Shown piece by piece: positions 47,494 through 59,987 of a DNA stretch of 64,000 bases. Within the stretch, counting starts at the first letter, position 1. Each line of letters starts with the position of its first letter. Origin of the DNA: Candidula unifasciata (Eukaryota; Mollusca; Gastropoda; Stylommatophora; Geomitridae); contig CAJHNH020002413.1 of the NCBI GenBank assembly GCA_905116865.2, forward strand, positions 440,349-504,348, in the 5' to 3' direction. The notes under the pieces were generated by a model, which made no database searches, had not been told where the DNA came from, and saw only the letters and a program-made list of their open reading frames with translations. The position numbers and the translations under genes are program-made.

Positions 47494-47757
47494 TATACAT
47501 GGATGGTCCCTCGCGTCTCTGACATGGATGGTCGCTCACGTCTCTGACATGGATGGTCGCTCACGTCTCTGACATGGATGGTCGCTCACGTCTCTGACAT
47601 GGATGGTCGCTCACGTCTCTGACATGGATGGTCGCTCACATCTCTGACATGGATGGTCGCTCACATCTCTGACATGGATGGTCGCTGACATCTCTTTTAC
47701 GGATGGTCGCTCACGTCTCTGACATGGATGGTCGCTCACGTCTCTGACATGGATGGT
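47494..47757. repeat. 25-bp minisatellite, second locus
   Basis: About ten units of CTCACGTCTCTGACATGGAT plus GGTCG, the same family and orientation as 26935-28852. They abut satellite B (TTATATACATGGATGG joint) on the left and the hAT fragment on the right. Units are more homogeneous than in the long array. Confidence 0.95.
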
Positions 47758-47764
47758 TAATAAG

Positions 47765-48645
47765 TTAATAAACTGTTCGAATCCAAACATGTTGATAAAG
47801 TTAAATTACTTGACGATCTCACTTTGCTATTTTACTCAGTTGGTAAAAGACTGGTGTTGCCAACTTCAAAAGTTGATTTGCTCACTTGCACTATAGAGAG
47901 CTATTTGGCTCCTAAGCCATACCTTGGATATCAAATCGAATCAAAAATTGATGATTTAAAAACAAAAGGACTGTTAACAGAGAATGAAGAGAACAACTTA
48001 AGAAAACGCTGTCAAGATTTCCTTATCTCATTGTTCAAGCAACGAAAGCAGAGACTTCCTGAAAATCTAGATGTATTGAAAAATATTTCACTCTTTTCTG
48101 TGAGTAACATACTTCAGCCAGTAAAGGACATACCTAAATATTGTAAAGTTATGAAATTTTTAGGGGCTACTGACAATAGTGTCGCGGAAGCAGAATATCA
48201 GTTAACCAAAATAAACTTAGTTGAATGGACAAACAAAACAGAAACTGAAGCGTTTTGGAGTGAAGTGAGACAATTTAAAGATGCCTCATCAAACAGTCCA
48301 TTCTGTAAACTCTTTGAATGTGCCATGTCTGCCATGATACTACCCCACTCAAATGCTGACGTAGAAAGAGTTTTCAGTGCTATGAATTACATCAAATCTA
48401 ACCTAAGAAACAGGATGAAATTAGACCTCTTAAATGTTATCTTGACAATAAAGTTTGGCCTGATGAGAGTAGGAAAATGCTGTTCCACTTATCAGCTCCC
48501 TGATTGTGTATTAAAAGAAATAGGAACAGCTAAAGCATACCAGAGTAATTTGGGATCTGAAGCTTCAACTTCATCATCCAAGCTAAGTTTATCCTGTGGA
48601 TCTTGTGAAGCAGACATCAGTGAAGATGAGGACATGTGTCTATAG
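47765..48645 (+). pseudogene. hAT transposase C-terminal fragment, open frame
   Basis: About 293 codons open from just after in-frame stops at 47757-47762 to a TAG at 48643. Begins LFESKHVDKVKLLDDLTLLF. A middle helical region (NLRKRCQDFLISLFKQRKQR) follows. Then comes the dimerisation region: FWSEVRQFKDASSNSPFCKL, SAMILPHSNADVERVFSAMN and NRMKLDLLNVILTIKFGL, the conserved hAT C-terminal block. The acidic tail ends EADISEDEDMCL. The N-terminal zinc finger and first catalytic aspartate are absent, so it cannot be an active transposase alone. The unbroken frame contrasts with the dead 14.9-16.7 kb copy. Domesticated or simply younger are both possible; no promoter is evident. Confidence 0.85.
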
Positions 48646-48708
48646 GGTAAGTCATTTCAATAGTTTTGTAATTTGTGACTCTTTTCATTTGGATATTTAA
48701 AAAAAATA
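47765..48708 (+). mobile_element. Truncated hAT element fragment
   Basis: Homologous to the minus strand of 14825-15800 in the full-length hAT. Both termini are missing. The right end is lost at AATATTTT/ATAAAGACCTT, which is also the start of duplication copy 2. The left end abuts the 25-bp array. No target duplication. Confidence 0.88.
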
Positions 48709-50135
48709 TTTTATAAAGACCTTGCAGGTTCAAATTTTCACAAAAATTATTGAACGTGGGAGCTCCCATTCCACAAACTAATGCAGAATAAACAGATTGG
48801 TTGTTGCTGGCAAAAGATCTATCCCCATTATTACTTCTTAAAGCTAAGTACTTTCCACAGACTACAGTGACAAACGGTCCGTAAAGAGTTAAATAAGTGT
48901 ACTGTTGTGAAGGTCGACTTTGGTCTTACCCTGAGAAAATCCCATTGCCATACAGCCAAGGTCACCTGATAGAAATACTTGTGAAAGAAATGATGGATGC
49001 CACTGTGACTGTAATAATTGTATGTTATGTCTTATTTGCTCTCCCTGTCTGCGCTCTGGGGCTCCATTTTGGAGAATCAAGAATAGACACATTGCCCCCT
49101 AACCCCAATAAGAAGTGTCCTAGGAGCGACACATTTGAATTTCCTGTAAAGTCAGAGTGCACCTGCTTAAGATGCAATAGACCAAGAATCTGCATACAAA
49201 TAGGACAGATCTGTAAAATGGATGTGCAAGCAAAACTCAGGTATTATATTGTATAATTGCCTTAAACAGATCTGTGATATATAAAATACAAAATATATAC
49301 TCAGATAATTCGACTTAAACATTATATCCCACTTATAATTTTGAAGGTTCAAAAGGGCTTTTCGTGTGTGTGTGTGTGGTGAAAATGACTACTGAATGAC
49401 TATGAATGTGCTATACATGTAGCTTCTTTATCATCTTCATAATTCCCTTTTATTTCCTGTGAAGTCGGAGTAACTCTGCCTGAGAACTGAGGAACCAACA
49501 GTCTGCATACAAATAAGCCAGATTTATAAAATGGATGTGCATTAAGAACTCAAGTTAGAACACAACTAAAGTCTAGAAGTGGATGAGCAACCAGAAGTTT
49601 CTGCTGGAGTTTACTTTCCGTGAACATAAACACCCTACTGTTTAGATGTAGTACGGGGTCTCCATGGCAGTTTGGTCAACATGATGGTCTTGTTTCATGG
49701 ACTGGGACATTTGATTCACGAGTGCAACTGTTATAGAGATCAGGGGGATCATTGTTGGAGCTTTGGATTTTGTGCTATGTGATGCTCTAGGCAGGTGGCT
49801 GGACATTCTGCTGAGAAAGACTGAGCTATATGGCACAAAATCCGGTACAGTGAGGGTGTTTGCTTGAAGTCAGAGGGCATCTGATGGAGAGGGGATCAAC
49901 CAACAGCCTGCATTTAACCAGGCCAGATGTGAAAAACAGATGTGCACACACAACTTAAGTTGTGGCACAAGACTGGAGTCCATCCAGAAGGGGACCAACA
50001 GCCAGAAGGAGAAGAAGATGTATTATCTGTTGGTAACTGATAACGGTAACCAGTGTTACTGCCTTCTAAAAAGATGCCCCTATGTTTCGATTTCAGTGTA
50101 TATTTTTTCACTTACTAACCTTTTTTCCCTCCAGA

Positions 50136-50276
50136 TATGGCATCCTTTAGCAGTGGAATGGAGGCCAGTCCAATAGAACAGTGAGGCAGTCACTTTGTAA
50201 TCTTGACACTCAAGTTGTTGTGGTCTCTGGTGACATGATGGCAGTTCAAAGATTGCTAATGGCCATTAGACAAAAT
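50136..50276 (+). other. Copy 2 of the exon-like segment
   Basis: Same as 34571-34711, with a CGA-to-TGA stop and a GATG-to-GTTG change, supporting decay rather than selection. Confidence 0.35.
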
Positions 50277-50559
50277 GGTATGTTCTGTAGTGTTTCATTT
50301 ATTCTCTGTTGCTTTGTGGTTAGTAAATGCATTTAACAGTTTTATGTTGCTTAAGTACTGTGATTCCATTTCTGCAATGGATGGTTTATGACAGAATGGA
50401 CCTCTCCATTTTTGGGACATCGGTGTGAAAGTCACGTTAGTTTATCATAGTCGACATCACTGCACATTGGGCATTTCCATGCCTGCTCAGTCCTCTTCAG
50501 CACGACTTCAAGATACCTCTACTGGTTGTTTCCATGAGGAACTGGTTATTATGTTTCCT

Positions 50560-51446
50560 GTCTCAACCTCTAAGGCAGCATAGATGTGTATAACCTTGCT
50601 TGACTGCCCTGTCTCAACCTCCAAGGCAGCATAGATGCGCATAACCGTGCTTGACTGCCCTGTCTCAACCTCCAAGGTGGCATAAACCTGCATCACCGTG
50701 CTTGACTGCCCTGTCTCAACCTCCAAGGTGGCATAAACCTGCATTACCGTGCTTGACTGCCCTGTCTCAACCTCCAAGGAGCATAGACGTGCATCACCCT
50801 GCTTGACTGCCCTGTCTCAACCTCCAAGTTGGCATAAACGTGCATCACTGTGCTTGACTGCCCTGTCCCAACCTCTAAGGTGGCATAGACGTGCATCACG
50901 GTGCTTGACTGCTCTGTCTCAACCTCCAAGGCAGCATCACCATACTTGACTGCCCTGTACATCACCATACTTGACTGCCCTGTCTTAACCTCCAAGGCAG
51001 CATAGACGTATATCACCATACTTGACTGCCCTGTCTTAACCTCCAAGGCAGCATAGACGTATATCACCATGCTTGACTGCCCTGTCTCAACCTCCAAGGC
51101 AGCATAGACGTATATCACCATGCTTGACTGCCCTGTCTCAACCTCCAAGGCAGCATAGACGTATATCACCATGCTTGACTGCCCTGTCTTAACCTCCAAG
51201 GCAGCATAGACGTATATCACCGTGCTTGACTGCCCTGTCTCAACCTTCAAGGCAGCATAAAGGTACATCACCATACTTGACTGCCCTGCCTCAACCTCCA
51301 AGGCAGCATAGATGTATATCACCATACTTGACTGCCCTGTCTCAACCTCCATGGCAGCATAGACGTAAATTACTATGCTTGACTGCCCTGTCTCAACCTC
51401 CAAGGCAGCATAAACGTATATCACCATGCTCGACTGCCCTGTCTGA
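50560..51446. repeat. 51-bp minisatellite, about 17 units (copy 2)
   Basis: Same unit as 34985-36125 but about five units shorter. Partial units sit near 50935-50970 and the minus-strand frame is interrupted, showing array turnover after the duplication. Confidence 0.94.
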
Positions 51447-51769
51447 GACCAAATTCCATGAGTTGACAAACAACCAGAACTTTTTACCGTAGATGACAGT
51501 GGGGTAACAACCAGAACTTTTCACCGTAGTTGACTGTGGGTTAACTCTAATAAGAATTCATTTTTGCATTTTTGATAGATCCCATATATCATATCAGATA
51601 ATACTACTTATCATTTACTTAGTATTTATTATAACATTGTAACATTTATAACCCACATGTGTGGTAGAAGTCTACTGATTTGTGGTTGTCTGCTATTTGT
51701 AGTCTGGTATTCATTTTCAGATTTATGATGCAGACATTCAAGCCATCAAGATAATAGCAGCACAATTTG

Positions 51770-52000
51770 CTAAATAATAGCCACCAATTGCACATTCGAA
51801 TTGGCACCTGATACAACAGATCATGCTCTACGAGACTGTCCCAAATTCAACATATCAAGGCAAAACTTCTGGCTAAACGAAACACCAGTTGAAACCGAAC
51901 TTTACAGGTCACATGAGTTCTTGTGCTTGGATTATAAACATCATAATCATACCAACACTAAGCTATCAGTGCCAGATTTACACAGTATGAAAGACTAACC
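51770..52000 (+). pseudogene. LINE C-terminal segment, copy 2
   Basis: Near-identical to 36445-36680 (LAPDTTDHALRDCPKFNISR). The adjoining RT fragment of copy 1 is deleted at 52044-52047 (ACAA). Confidence 0.68.
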
Positions 52001-52466
52001 AACGTATAATTAACTCCTGGGCACAGCGTTGAAGCAAGGCCAAACAAGCACTGCTTCTCTGAAGATGAGCTTCAAGAGGACAGCCATGAAAAATATGGAT
52101 CGACCGCAATATAGACACTCTACGCTTTCACAAGAAGACAAAAAACAGAGGCAGCCAGAGTGCACCAGATGGTCATTGACACCTTCCACGACGCGTAACA
52201 GCAGAAGTGTTTTCTAGATGATGATCAACAAACAGTGAGTACACATTTATGTGGTTTATGTCTGCGTTTGTGTTATCTAACTGTGTTTGTTGCCGACTTT
52301 CTTGTTTGAGCTTCTAGACTTAGTATGTAATATAGTCACCGTTCTCTTGATCATCATCATCATTTTCCTCATCACTCTTGTCATTGACGTCAACAGTCTG
52401 GTCATTGCCATCATTGCTGCTGCTACTGATATTGTTTAATATTGTCATCTGTAGCATCTATGTCAC

Positions 52467-55195
52467 GAGCAGCAGCACACTTGCATACTACCACACCCGC
52501 GTAGAGACACTTTAGTTTGTAGCTGGTCCCCCTTTCCCGCCCTTGTCCCAGGTGCCCCAAACATGTGGGGCGACAAGTACCCATGCTTGGCTGTCATAAT
52601 TCCTAATTCTGTTTGTACTTATACATGTCATGTATTTTGTCCTTGTGTGTCGTGTTTTGCCTCCAAGTTTTAGCAGAAAACTTCAGCGGCCAGGTTCGAC
52701 AGAAACGAACCCAGCAGATGGGAGGAAAACCTCGGACCATTTGCTTTTAACAACAAAGACTGCAACTATAACCGACAACATTTATCAGGTCTGTGCGCTG
52801 AACATGGGCTCTCTATACCTGACAGCTTTTACAAACATTTCACAAGCCATGTATAAAATACATGTCAGAGATAGAACAGTTTAGATCAACATGCTCAAAT
52901 AGACTTTATACTGACTCTGAAGGAAATGAGATTTAACATAAGAGATGTTGGAGTGATTCCAAACGTCAGTTAAAAACTCGACTCCCCCCTTTCCACCTCT
53001 GATCGTATATCTCAACAGAACAGCACTTAAAATACGAAGAGGGTCAACAAAATCTGAAATCTTCGACACAAGAATATTAAACCACCCAGAAACACAGGCA
53101 CGAAAAAATACAGAAATACCAGAAGCTATCAATGTGAAGTTTTTAAACCAATGACAATGCTGAAACATCAAGGCAACAGTTTAAGAACACCTGAACTGAT
53201 TGTGTGCCAGTGCATCGTGGCACGAGATCCACAGAAACTTTTAAGCAAAAGAACAGCTTAGGAGATAAATCTCTCAGGCAGATTGGGAACTAGCCGCCAT
53301 CATCATACTAATATGTGGCACGTATATGAGACAAGAATGTATTCTACCACCTTTGCTCTTTATTATTCATATGGACGTTATCACCAAAAGCGAAGAAACA
53401 GCACCAACTAATGACCAGCCAAACTACTAAGCCAGCTGCTCTTTGTCGACAGTCAAGCATATTCTACAGTAAAACCGAATAACTACAGGAACACATTAAT
53501 GTACTCTACAATAGCTGCCTCAATAACAAAATGGAGATCAACATCGAACAGAAATCATGAACATAAACGGGGAACATAAAAATATTGACATGAAAGTTAA
53601 CGAACATTCACTTAACCGTGTTGGCGAGTTCAAATATCATGGAAGTATCTTCTCATCAGACGGCAGAATGTACAGAGAGATCGAGTCCAGAATCCAACAA
53701 GACAACAATGTTACCCATCATTTTCCCCAATACTGAAGCACTCAGCAATATCATTGGAAACTAAAACACAAATCTTAAACACAATTATTTTTTTTCAACA
53801 TTTCTGTTACCAATGCCAAACTGGGCATTAACAAAAGAATAAGAGTGGAACTAACAACATCTGAAATAAAATGCTGGAGTAAAGCAGTCAACATAACAAG
53901 AAGAGACCATAAATTAAAAAAAGATAAATTAGAATGGCAGGAAAAACACCTATAATTAAATTTATTGAAAAACAGAGTGAAATGGTTTGGTCACCTTGTG
54001 AGAAGAAATCAGTGTCACCAGTTGCTAGAGAATACCACATGAGAATGGAAACATCAAGAGGCAGAAAGGCCACGAAGGATATTGGTAGATAAAGTTAACA
54101 ACTTTCTAAGTCAACAGTATCACTCGTGCAAAAATGATCATTAGCTATGCCTGCGATGCCTAAGAGCTTTAAGCAGAGAAAGACAGTAGATATAGAGACT
54201 GTACTGTGTAGCTACACGAATCTGGAACTTCTGATTGTATCATTTGCCTTGGAGCTACCTCACCCCATGACAGGACTGGGTAAACGATGGAAATTTGCTG
54301 TACGTGGCATCGACATCTGCTGACTACACACGGATTCTCCAGACAGCACTAGCACAGCCAAGGATTGATGTCTACAAACTGTAAGTACATGTATGTGTTG
54401 TTTGTGTCTTTTTGTTGTCTACCTCTGGATGTTGCTTCTCATCTATCTACCATGGGTGTAACCCCCCCCCCCCCCCCCCCCCTTCCACCATTACCTCAGT
54501 GAACGTTTAAGTTAAAATCAACATCTTAGCCCCCTCGTTAAAGCCTCCGCAGAAGTGTGCAGAAGGTACAACATTTGCTCCCTCTCACTCGAAGCAGGAC
54601 TCGACGACAGTAGCTCCGTCATACATTTTATTCAACAGGTTACTTGATACAACTGCAGAGACGTAGACATTGATCCTAATTGACATTTGAACATAGTCCA
54701 TTCAGTCCTCACTCGCTCTCTCTCAACCTCTACCTGACCACTATAGCTCTATAGGTCTACAGCGTCCCACAACTCTGGGCTCGCTGTACAGCCGAACAGG
54801 ATAAACTCACCTAACCACTGGACCTCGATATTACTTCAGCAGACAACCACGGCTGACTGGACACGGACTTTCCTTGCCGTTCTCCAAATGCACACAGCAC
54901 GTCAGCCTGTCGAAGGACTCTGATGACCGACAGGACTTCTAACACAAGTCCCCTCTAGCACACAACTCTCGTCGGCATCCTCTACTGTTCTGTTTCCGTA
55001 GTGACCCTACGCCTCCTTGCGTCGTCACCCAGAACAGTTACTATTGGATCACACAATCCCAGCGGAACTATATCACTGGTTCTCTCCCCCTCACTACTCG
55101 AGCCAGTGCTGACACCATATCCTTGAACTCTTGAAAAGTACTATCATACCACTCTGTCCCTTCACACACTATTACACTCTCCCAAATCAGCACGC
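52467..55195. other. Copy-2-specific 2.7-kb segment
   Basis: Inserted between CATCTATGTCAC and the satellite (copy 1 passes straight from 37662 to satellite). Contains unassigned DNA (52467-53230), a decayed LINE (53240-54390), an imperfect poly(C) tract (54463-54482) and a 650-bp C/A-rich unassigned part (54540-55195). The last part contains 69 bp (55073-55141) repeated at the very end of the window. No target duplication was recognised. Confidence 0.7.
53240..54390 (+). pseudogene. Decayed LINE reverse transcriptase, C-terminal half
   Basis: Plus strand: IRQECILPPLLFIIHMDVIT (the 'RQGC.LSPLLF..Y.D.I' block, 53333-53390); QLLFVDSQAYS (53437-53470), where VD replaces the FADD core; HSLNRVGEFKYHGSIFSSDG (53606-53665, the 'FKYLGS..S.DG' block); SRIQQD; a long helical part; KNRVKWFGHLVRRNQCHQLL (53968-54030); and a basic 'R...GRKATKDI' stretch. 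Stops and shifts throughout, and the catalytic residue pair is lost. The 3' end runs to about 54390, where GTAAGTACATGTATGTG resembles the 3' flank of the LINE at 37430. Confidence 0.8.
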
Positions 55196-55199
55196 AATA

Positions 55200-58100
55200 G
55201 TACTCTTGACATGTTGTGATATGGTTACTTCAGTATTGTCTCTCTTGACATGTGATATAGTTACTTCAGCAGTAGTACATTTGACATATTGTGATATAGT
55301 TACTCCAGTGTTGTAAATATTGACCTGTTGTATAATTACTCCATTAGTGGTACACTTGCCATGTTGTATAATTACCCTACTAGTGGTTCTTTTGAGATGT
55401 TGTATATTTGCTCCTATATTGATATACTTGACATGTTGTGATATAGCTACTCCAGTTGTGGTACTCTCACTCTTGACATGTATAATTACTCAAGTACTGT
55501 CTCTCTTGACATCTTGTATAATTACTCCAGTAGTGGTGCTCTTGACATGTTATATAATTACTCCAGTACTATCAGTCTTAACATCTTGTATAATTACTCC
55601 AGTAGTGGTGCTATTGACATGTTATATAATTACTCCAGTAGGGGTGCTATTGACATGTTATATAATTACTCCAGTAGTGGTGCTATTGACAGATATTTAC
55701 TCCTGTAGTGGGGCTATTGACTTGTTATGTAATTACTCCAGTAGGGGTGCTATTGACATGTTATATAATTACTCCAGTAGGGGTGCTATTGAAATGTTAT
55801 ATAATTACTCCAGTACTGTCACTCTTAACATCTTTTATAATTAATCCAGTAGTGGTGCTATTGGCATGTTATGTAATTACTACAGTTGTGGTGCTCTAGT
55901 ATTGTCACACTCGACACATTGAGATATAGTTACTGCAGTAGTGGTGCAATTGACAAGTGATATAGCTACTCCAGTAGTGGTATTGTCACTCTTGACATAT
56001 TGTATAATTACTCCAGAAGTGGTGCTATTGACATGTTATATCATTACGACAGTTGTGGTGCTCTAGTATTGTCACACTCGACACATTGAGATATAGTTAC
56101 TGCAGTAGTGGTGCAATTGACAAGTGATATAGCTACTCCAGTAGTGGTATTGTCACTCTTGACATATTGTGTAATTACTCCAGAAGTGGTGCTATTGACA
56201 TGTTTTGTAATTACTACAGTTGTGGTGCTATTGACATGTTATGTAATTACTGCAGTTGTGGTGCTCTAGTATTGTCACTCTTGACACATTGTGATATAGT
56301 TACTGCAGTAGTGGTGCAATTGACAAGTGATATAGCTACTCCAGTAGTGGTATTGTCACTCTTGTCATCTTGTATAATTACTCCAGTAGTGGTGCTATTG
56401 ACATGTTATATCATTACTACAGTTGTGGTGATCTAGTATTGTTACTCTTGACACATTGTGATATAGTTACTGCAGTAGTGGTGCAATTGACAAGTGATAT
56501 GCTACAGTAGTGTTATACTCTTTAGCTACTTGACAGTGTGGTATTGTCACTCTTGACATCTTGTATAATTACTCCAGTGTGATGCTATTGACATGTTATA
56601 TAATTACTACAGTGTTGTTCTCTGTTACTCTATTATTGTCACTCTTGACACATTGTTACTATACTCTTGACACATTGTGATATAGTTACTACAGTAATGG
56701 TGCAATTGACAAGTGATATATCTACTCCAGTAGTGGTATTGTCTCTCTTGACATCTTGTATAATTACTCCAGTAGTGGTGCTATTGAGATGTTTTATAAT
56801 TACTCCAGTACTGTCACTCTTGGCATCTTGTATAATTACTCCAGTAGTGTTGCTATAGACATGTAATGTTATATAATTACTCCAGTACTGTATCTCTCAA
56901 CATCTTGTATAATTACTCCATTAGTGGTCCTATTGACATGTTATATAATTACTACAGTAGTGGTGCTATTGACATGTTATATAATTGCTACAGTTGTGAG
57001 GCTCTAGTTTTGTCACTCTTGACACATTGAGATATAGTTACTGCAGTAGTGGTGCAATTGACAAGTGATATAGCTACTCCAGAAGTGGTATTGTTACTCT
57101 TGACATCTTGTATAATTACTCCAGTAGTGGTGCTTTTGACATGTTATATAATTACTACAGTTGTGGTGCTCTAGTATTGTCACACTCGACACATTGAGAT
57201 ATAGTTACTGCAGTAGTGGTGCAATTGACAAGTGATATAGCTACTCCAGTAGTGGTATTGTCACTCTTGACATATTGTATAATTACTCCAGTAGTGGTGC
57301 TATATTGACATGTTTTTTATGTTATTACTACAGTTGTGTACTTACTCTTGACACATTGTGTATAGTTACTACAGTAGTGGTGCACTGACATGTTGATATA
57401 TATACTAGTGTATGTTACATCAGTATATAGTACTTGTCATCTTGACATGTTATATAATTACTCCAGTAGTGGTGCATAGATATTGTTACATGTAGTGTCA
57501 TTATATGTACTATTACTCCAGTAGTGGTACAGTTGTGGTGCTCTCTTACATGTTGTATAATACAGTTGTGACACTCTGACATGTATATAATTACTCAGTA
57601 GTGGTGCTATTGACATGTATATAATTACTCCAGTAGTGGTATTGTCACTCTTGACACATTGTATATACTCCAGTAGTGGTTACTGACAGTACATAATTAC
57701 TTAGTGGTATTGTTATCTTGACATATTTATATAATTACTCCAGTAGTGGTGCTATTGACATGTTATGTAATTACTACAGTTGTGGTGCTCTAGTATTGTC
57801 ACACTCTTGACACATTGTGATATAGTTACTGCAGTAGTGGTGCAATTGACAAGTGATATAGCTACTCCAGTACTCTTGTGGTATTACTCACTCTTGTCAT
57901 ATTGTATAATTACTCCAGTAGTGTGTGCTATTGACATGTTGTATCATTACTACAGTTGTGGTGCTAGTGTGCTAGTATTGTCATCTTGACACATTGTGAT
58001 ATAGTTACTGCAGTAGTGGTGCAATTGACAAGTGATATAGCTACTTCAGTAGTGGTATTGTCACTCTTGACATGTTGTATAATTACTCCAGTAGTGATGC

Positions 58101-58798
58101 TATTGACATGTTATATAATTAATACAGTTGTGGTGCGCTGTATTGTCACTCTTGACACATTGTGATATAGTTACTACAGTAATGGTGCAATTGACAAGTG
58201 ATATATCTACTCCAGTAGTGGTATTGTCACTCTTGACATATTGTATAATTACTCCAGAAGTGGTGCTATTGACATGTTATGTAATTACTACAGTTGTGGT
58301 GCTATTGACATGTTATGTAATTACTGCAGTTGTGGTGCTCTAGTATTGTCACTCTTGACACATTGTGATATAGTTACTGCAGTAGTGGTGCAATTGACAA
58401 GTGATATAGCTACTCAGTAGTGTGTTGTCATTGTCACTCTTGTCATCTTGTATAATTACTCCAGTAGTGGTGCTATTGACATGTTATATCATTACTACAG
58501 TTGTGGTGATCTAGTATTGTTACTCTTGACACATTGTGATATAGTTACTGCAGTAGTGGTGCAATTGACAAGTGATATAGCTACTCCAGTAGTGGTATTG
58601 TCACTCTTGACATCTTGTATAATTACTCCAGTAGTGGTGCTATTGACATGTTATATAATTATGACAGTTGTGGTGCTCTAGTATTGTCACTCTTAACACA
58701 TTGTGATATAGTTACTGCAGTAGTGGTGCAATTGACAAGTGATATAGCTACTCCAGTAGTGGTATTGTCACTCTTGACATCTTGTATAATTACTCCAG
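55200..58798. repeat. Satellite type A with 167-bp higher-order repeat, copy 2
   Basis: Three and a half kilobases of TTGACA-starting monomers. Four monomer types of 39, 42, 36 and 50 bp follow each other in fixed order to give a 167-bp unit. The ACACATTG anchors at 56284 and 56451, and at 58529 and 58696, are each exactly 167 bp apart. A stretch at 57300-57720 is scrambled with many small deletions. The array ends abruptly at about 58798, where type B begins within one monomer. Confidence 0.92.
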
Positions 58799-59585
58799 TA
58801 GTGTTATAGTTACTCTAGTGTTCTCACTCTTGACATGTTATGTTATCGTTAAAATAGTGTTCTCACTCTTGACATGTTGTGTTATCATTACTATTGTGTT
58901 CTCACTCTTGACATGTTATAGTTACTCTAGTGTTCTCACTCTTGACATGTTATGTTATAGTTACTCCAATGTTCTGACTTGTGACATGTGGTGGCATAGT
59001 TACTCTAGTGTTCTCACTCTTAAAATGTTATGTTATAGTTACTCTTGACATGTTTTGTTATAGTTACTCTAATGTTCTCACTCTTGACATGTTATGTTAT
59101 AGTTACTCTAGTGTTCTCACTCTTGACATGTTCTGGTATACTTACTCTAATGTTCTCTCTTGACATGTTATGTTATAGTTTACTTTAGTGTTCTCGCTCT
59201 TGACATGTTATGTTATAGGTACTCTAGTGTTCTTAATGTTATAGTTATGTTATAGTTAATCCATTTTCACACTCTTGACATGTTATGTTATAGTTACTCC
59301 ATTTTTCTCACTCTTGACATGTTGTTATATAGTTACTTCAGTAGTAGTACACTTGACATGTTGTGATATCATTACTCTAGTGTTCTCACTCTTGACATGT
59401 TATAGTTACTCTTGACATGTTATGTTATAGTTACTCTAATGTTCTCATTCTTGACATGTTGTGGTATAGTTACTTCAGTTTTCTCACTTCTGACATGTTA
59501 TGTTATAGTTACTCTAGTGTTCTCGCTCTTGACATTACTCCAGTAGTGGTATACTTAAAATATTGTGCTTTTGTTACTCCAATAA
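58799..59585. repeat. Satellite type B, copy 2, left part
   Basis: 39-bp monomers corresponding to 43050-43911 of copy 1. The inverted block and intervening 3.6 kb of copy 1 are absent. Confidence 0.93.
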
Positions 59586-59593
59586 TTGCATAC

Positions 59594-59987
59594 CATAAAA
59601 GAAAATTAGTAACCACGGAAATGAGATGTCTGAGAAGGGCTGTAGGAGTGACCATAAGAGATAAGATCAGGAATGAGATCATAAGAGAACAAGTCGGCAC
59701 AGAACCAATTCTGGATTACATACAAAGACAGCAAGTTAAATGGTTTGCCCACTTAGAGAGAATGCCTTGTGACACCATACCATACAAAGCATACATGGAA
59801 AGAGAAGAAGGACGTAGAGCACGGGGTAGACCAAGAACAAGATGGAAGGATAACATCAGAGAAACTCTACAACAGCACGATGTGCCTATGGCCGAGGCAG
59901 CCAGAAGAGCTAGAAACAGAACCTTATATCTCCCTCGACACCCACAGCGGTAAAAGAGGAAGTGAAGAAGAAGAAGAAGAAGAAAAT
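59594..59987 (+). mobile_element. Truncated LINE insertion with (GAA)n tail, copy 2
   Basis: Same insertion as 43920-44310 at the same satellite position. It is 394 bp long, the three extra bases being one more GAA in the tail. Flanks are TTGCATAC (59586-59593) and TTGCACAC (59988-59995, one substitution). The LINE frame is still open to 59951. Differences include SETL to RETL and PQW to PQR. Confidence 0.9.

Noticed and set aside
47760..47830. GTTCGAATCC resembling a tRNA T-loop
   Set aside because: It is part of the hAT coding frame and has no cloverleaf or acceptor stem around it.
37690..58790. TTGACA and TATAAT boxes in every type A monomer, resembling bacterial promoters
   Set aside because: Spacing is wrong (about 6 bp instead of about 17) and the DNA is eukaryotic satellite; a coincidence of AT-rich repeats.
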